NCBI GenBank assembly: GCA_964626885.1
Contig: CAZVJA010000139.1
Location: 1 to 13,279 of the forward strand
DNA: 13,279 nucleotides
Source of the DNA: CAZVJA01 sp964626885
Lineage (GTDB): Bacteria > Planctomycetota > Planctomycetia > Planctomycetales > Planctomycetaceae
Direction of reading: 5' to 3'
The notes beneath the pieces are model-generated. The model made no database searches and was not told the origin of the DNA. It saw nothing but the letters and a program-made list of their open reading frames with translations. Made by a program: the position numbers and the translations under genes. Each line of letters begins with the position of its first letter. Positions within the stretch are counted from its first letter, which is position 1. Below are positions 13,045 to 13,279 of the stretch, piece after piece.

Positions 13045-13060
13045 AAAACAACTCTGTCAA
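13032..13060 (-). promoter_or_regulatory. promoter-like TTGACA-17-TCTGAT in repeat copy 2
   Basis: On the minus strand, TTGACA (13060-13055) and TCTGAT (13037-13032) with a 17-bp spacer. The TTGACA overlaps the TGA stop of the edge gene. It points left through the hairpin cluster towards copy 1. No coding gene starts directly after it. Confidence 0.4.
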
Positions 13061-13279
13061 GCAGGAGGACCAGCGTTGTGATTCGCGACCGTCGCACGAT
13101 TCTCTGACGTAGAAATCTCGACGACCGCCACCTGATCGGCCCCATTCCCCTCAAAATAGGCTGCCGTGACGGTCCCGTAGCAACCTTCCGGGGCATACGT
13201 CGAAGCATCATAAATGCGTTTTGACCAGTACTCGTTCAACTCCTCCACCGACGCGCATAAGAGTTGGACCTTATTCCAG
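13057..13279 (-). CDS. 3' end of an unrecognised protein gene, truncated by the window edge
   Basis: A minus-strand frame is open from the window edge to a TGA at 13057-13059, giving 73 residues (WNKVQLLCASVEELNEYWSKR...YAPEGCYGTVTAAYFEGNGADQVAVVEISTSENRATVANHNAGPPA). An internal GTG at 13248 is not needed as a start because the frame stays open beyond it. The composition is that of a normal globular protein, but I recognise no family. Its stop overlaps the TTGACA of the adjacent repeat. Confidence 0.5.
   Translation of the reverse strand, partial: WNKVQLLCASVEELNEYWSKRIYDASTYAPEGCYGTVTAAYFEGNGADQVAVVEISTSENRATVANHNAGPPA

Larger units (their letters stand above)
12553..13056. other. gene-free repeat-rich intergenic region
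   Basis: 504 bp between the edge gene and the DUF5009 gene. It carries the short GGGAGGGCGAGG copy (12603-12629), two 59-bp direct repeats with promoter-like boxes, and four hairpins between them, each listed separately. The frames across it (for example a run reading PLSDGEVVVERMSSQTRGV on the minus strand at both direct repeats) are the repeat translated, not genes. No transposase is present. Confidence 0.65.

Overview
This window looks like a piece of a Planctomycetota draft genome. It is GC-rich and carries gene families typical of that phylum: a DUF1080 (3-keto-disaccharide hydrolase-like) exported protein, a DUF5009/COG4299 acyltransferase-like membrane protein, a Tsp/Prc-type S41 protease and a large secreted repeat protein. 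The intergenic spacers hold hairpin-rich repeats. The assignment rests on gene content only. A run of 100 Ns (3764-3863) marks a scaffold join.

Left part (1-2772, minus strand). A transglutaminase-like protein with a helical (TPR-like) middle is followed, 27 bp later and in the same frame, by an orphan Rhs tip. The tip keeps only the last ~43 residues of the Rhs core (GRF...DP...PVNNIDPTG) and then a C-terminal domain with an HExxH...E zinc-metallopeptidase motif. Base composition drops sharply at the core/tip boundary, as expected of an exchangeable polymorphic-toxin tip. A 75-codon, two-membrane-helix gene lies downstream and is the best candidate for the cognate immunity protein.

Middle part (3220-9753, plus strand). 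A membrane-anchored GGDEF protein is cut by the assembly gap. Next come a complete periplasmic Tsp/Prc protease, then the ATPase and one permease of an ABC-2 type exporter (COG4586 with a PF06182 permease). The second permease usual for such systems is not found next to them. A secreted protein built from four ~90-residue repeats follows. It meets the DUF1080 gene tail to tail, and the two genes share a 14-bp perfect palindrome that encodes the last codons and stop of both.

Right part (9766-13279, minus strand). This holds the exported DUF1080 protein, then a two-gene unit of a DUF5009/NagX-like multi-pass protein and a membrane-anchored carbohydrate-binding-like protein (4-bp spacing), and finally the 3' end of an unrecognised gene at the window edge. 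The spacers carry a double-hairpin inverted repeat (10771-10839), two copies of a GGGAGGGCGAGG...GCCGAGCCGC element, and a 59-bp direct repeat flanking four hairpins. Each copy of the 59-bp repeat overlaps a conserved TTGACA-17-TCTGAT promoter-like sequence pointing left.

The most interesting parts are the Rhs metallopeptidase tip with its candidate immunity gene, the promoter-bearing repeat pair, the shared coding terminator and the four-repeat secreted protein. No tRNA, rRNA, CRISPR array or intact insertion sequence was seen.
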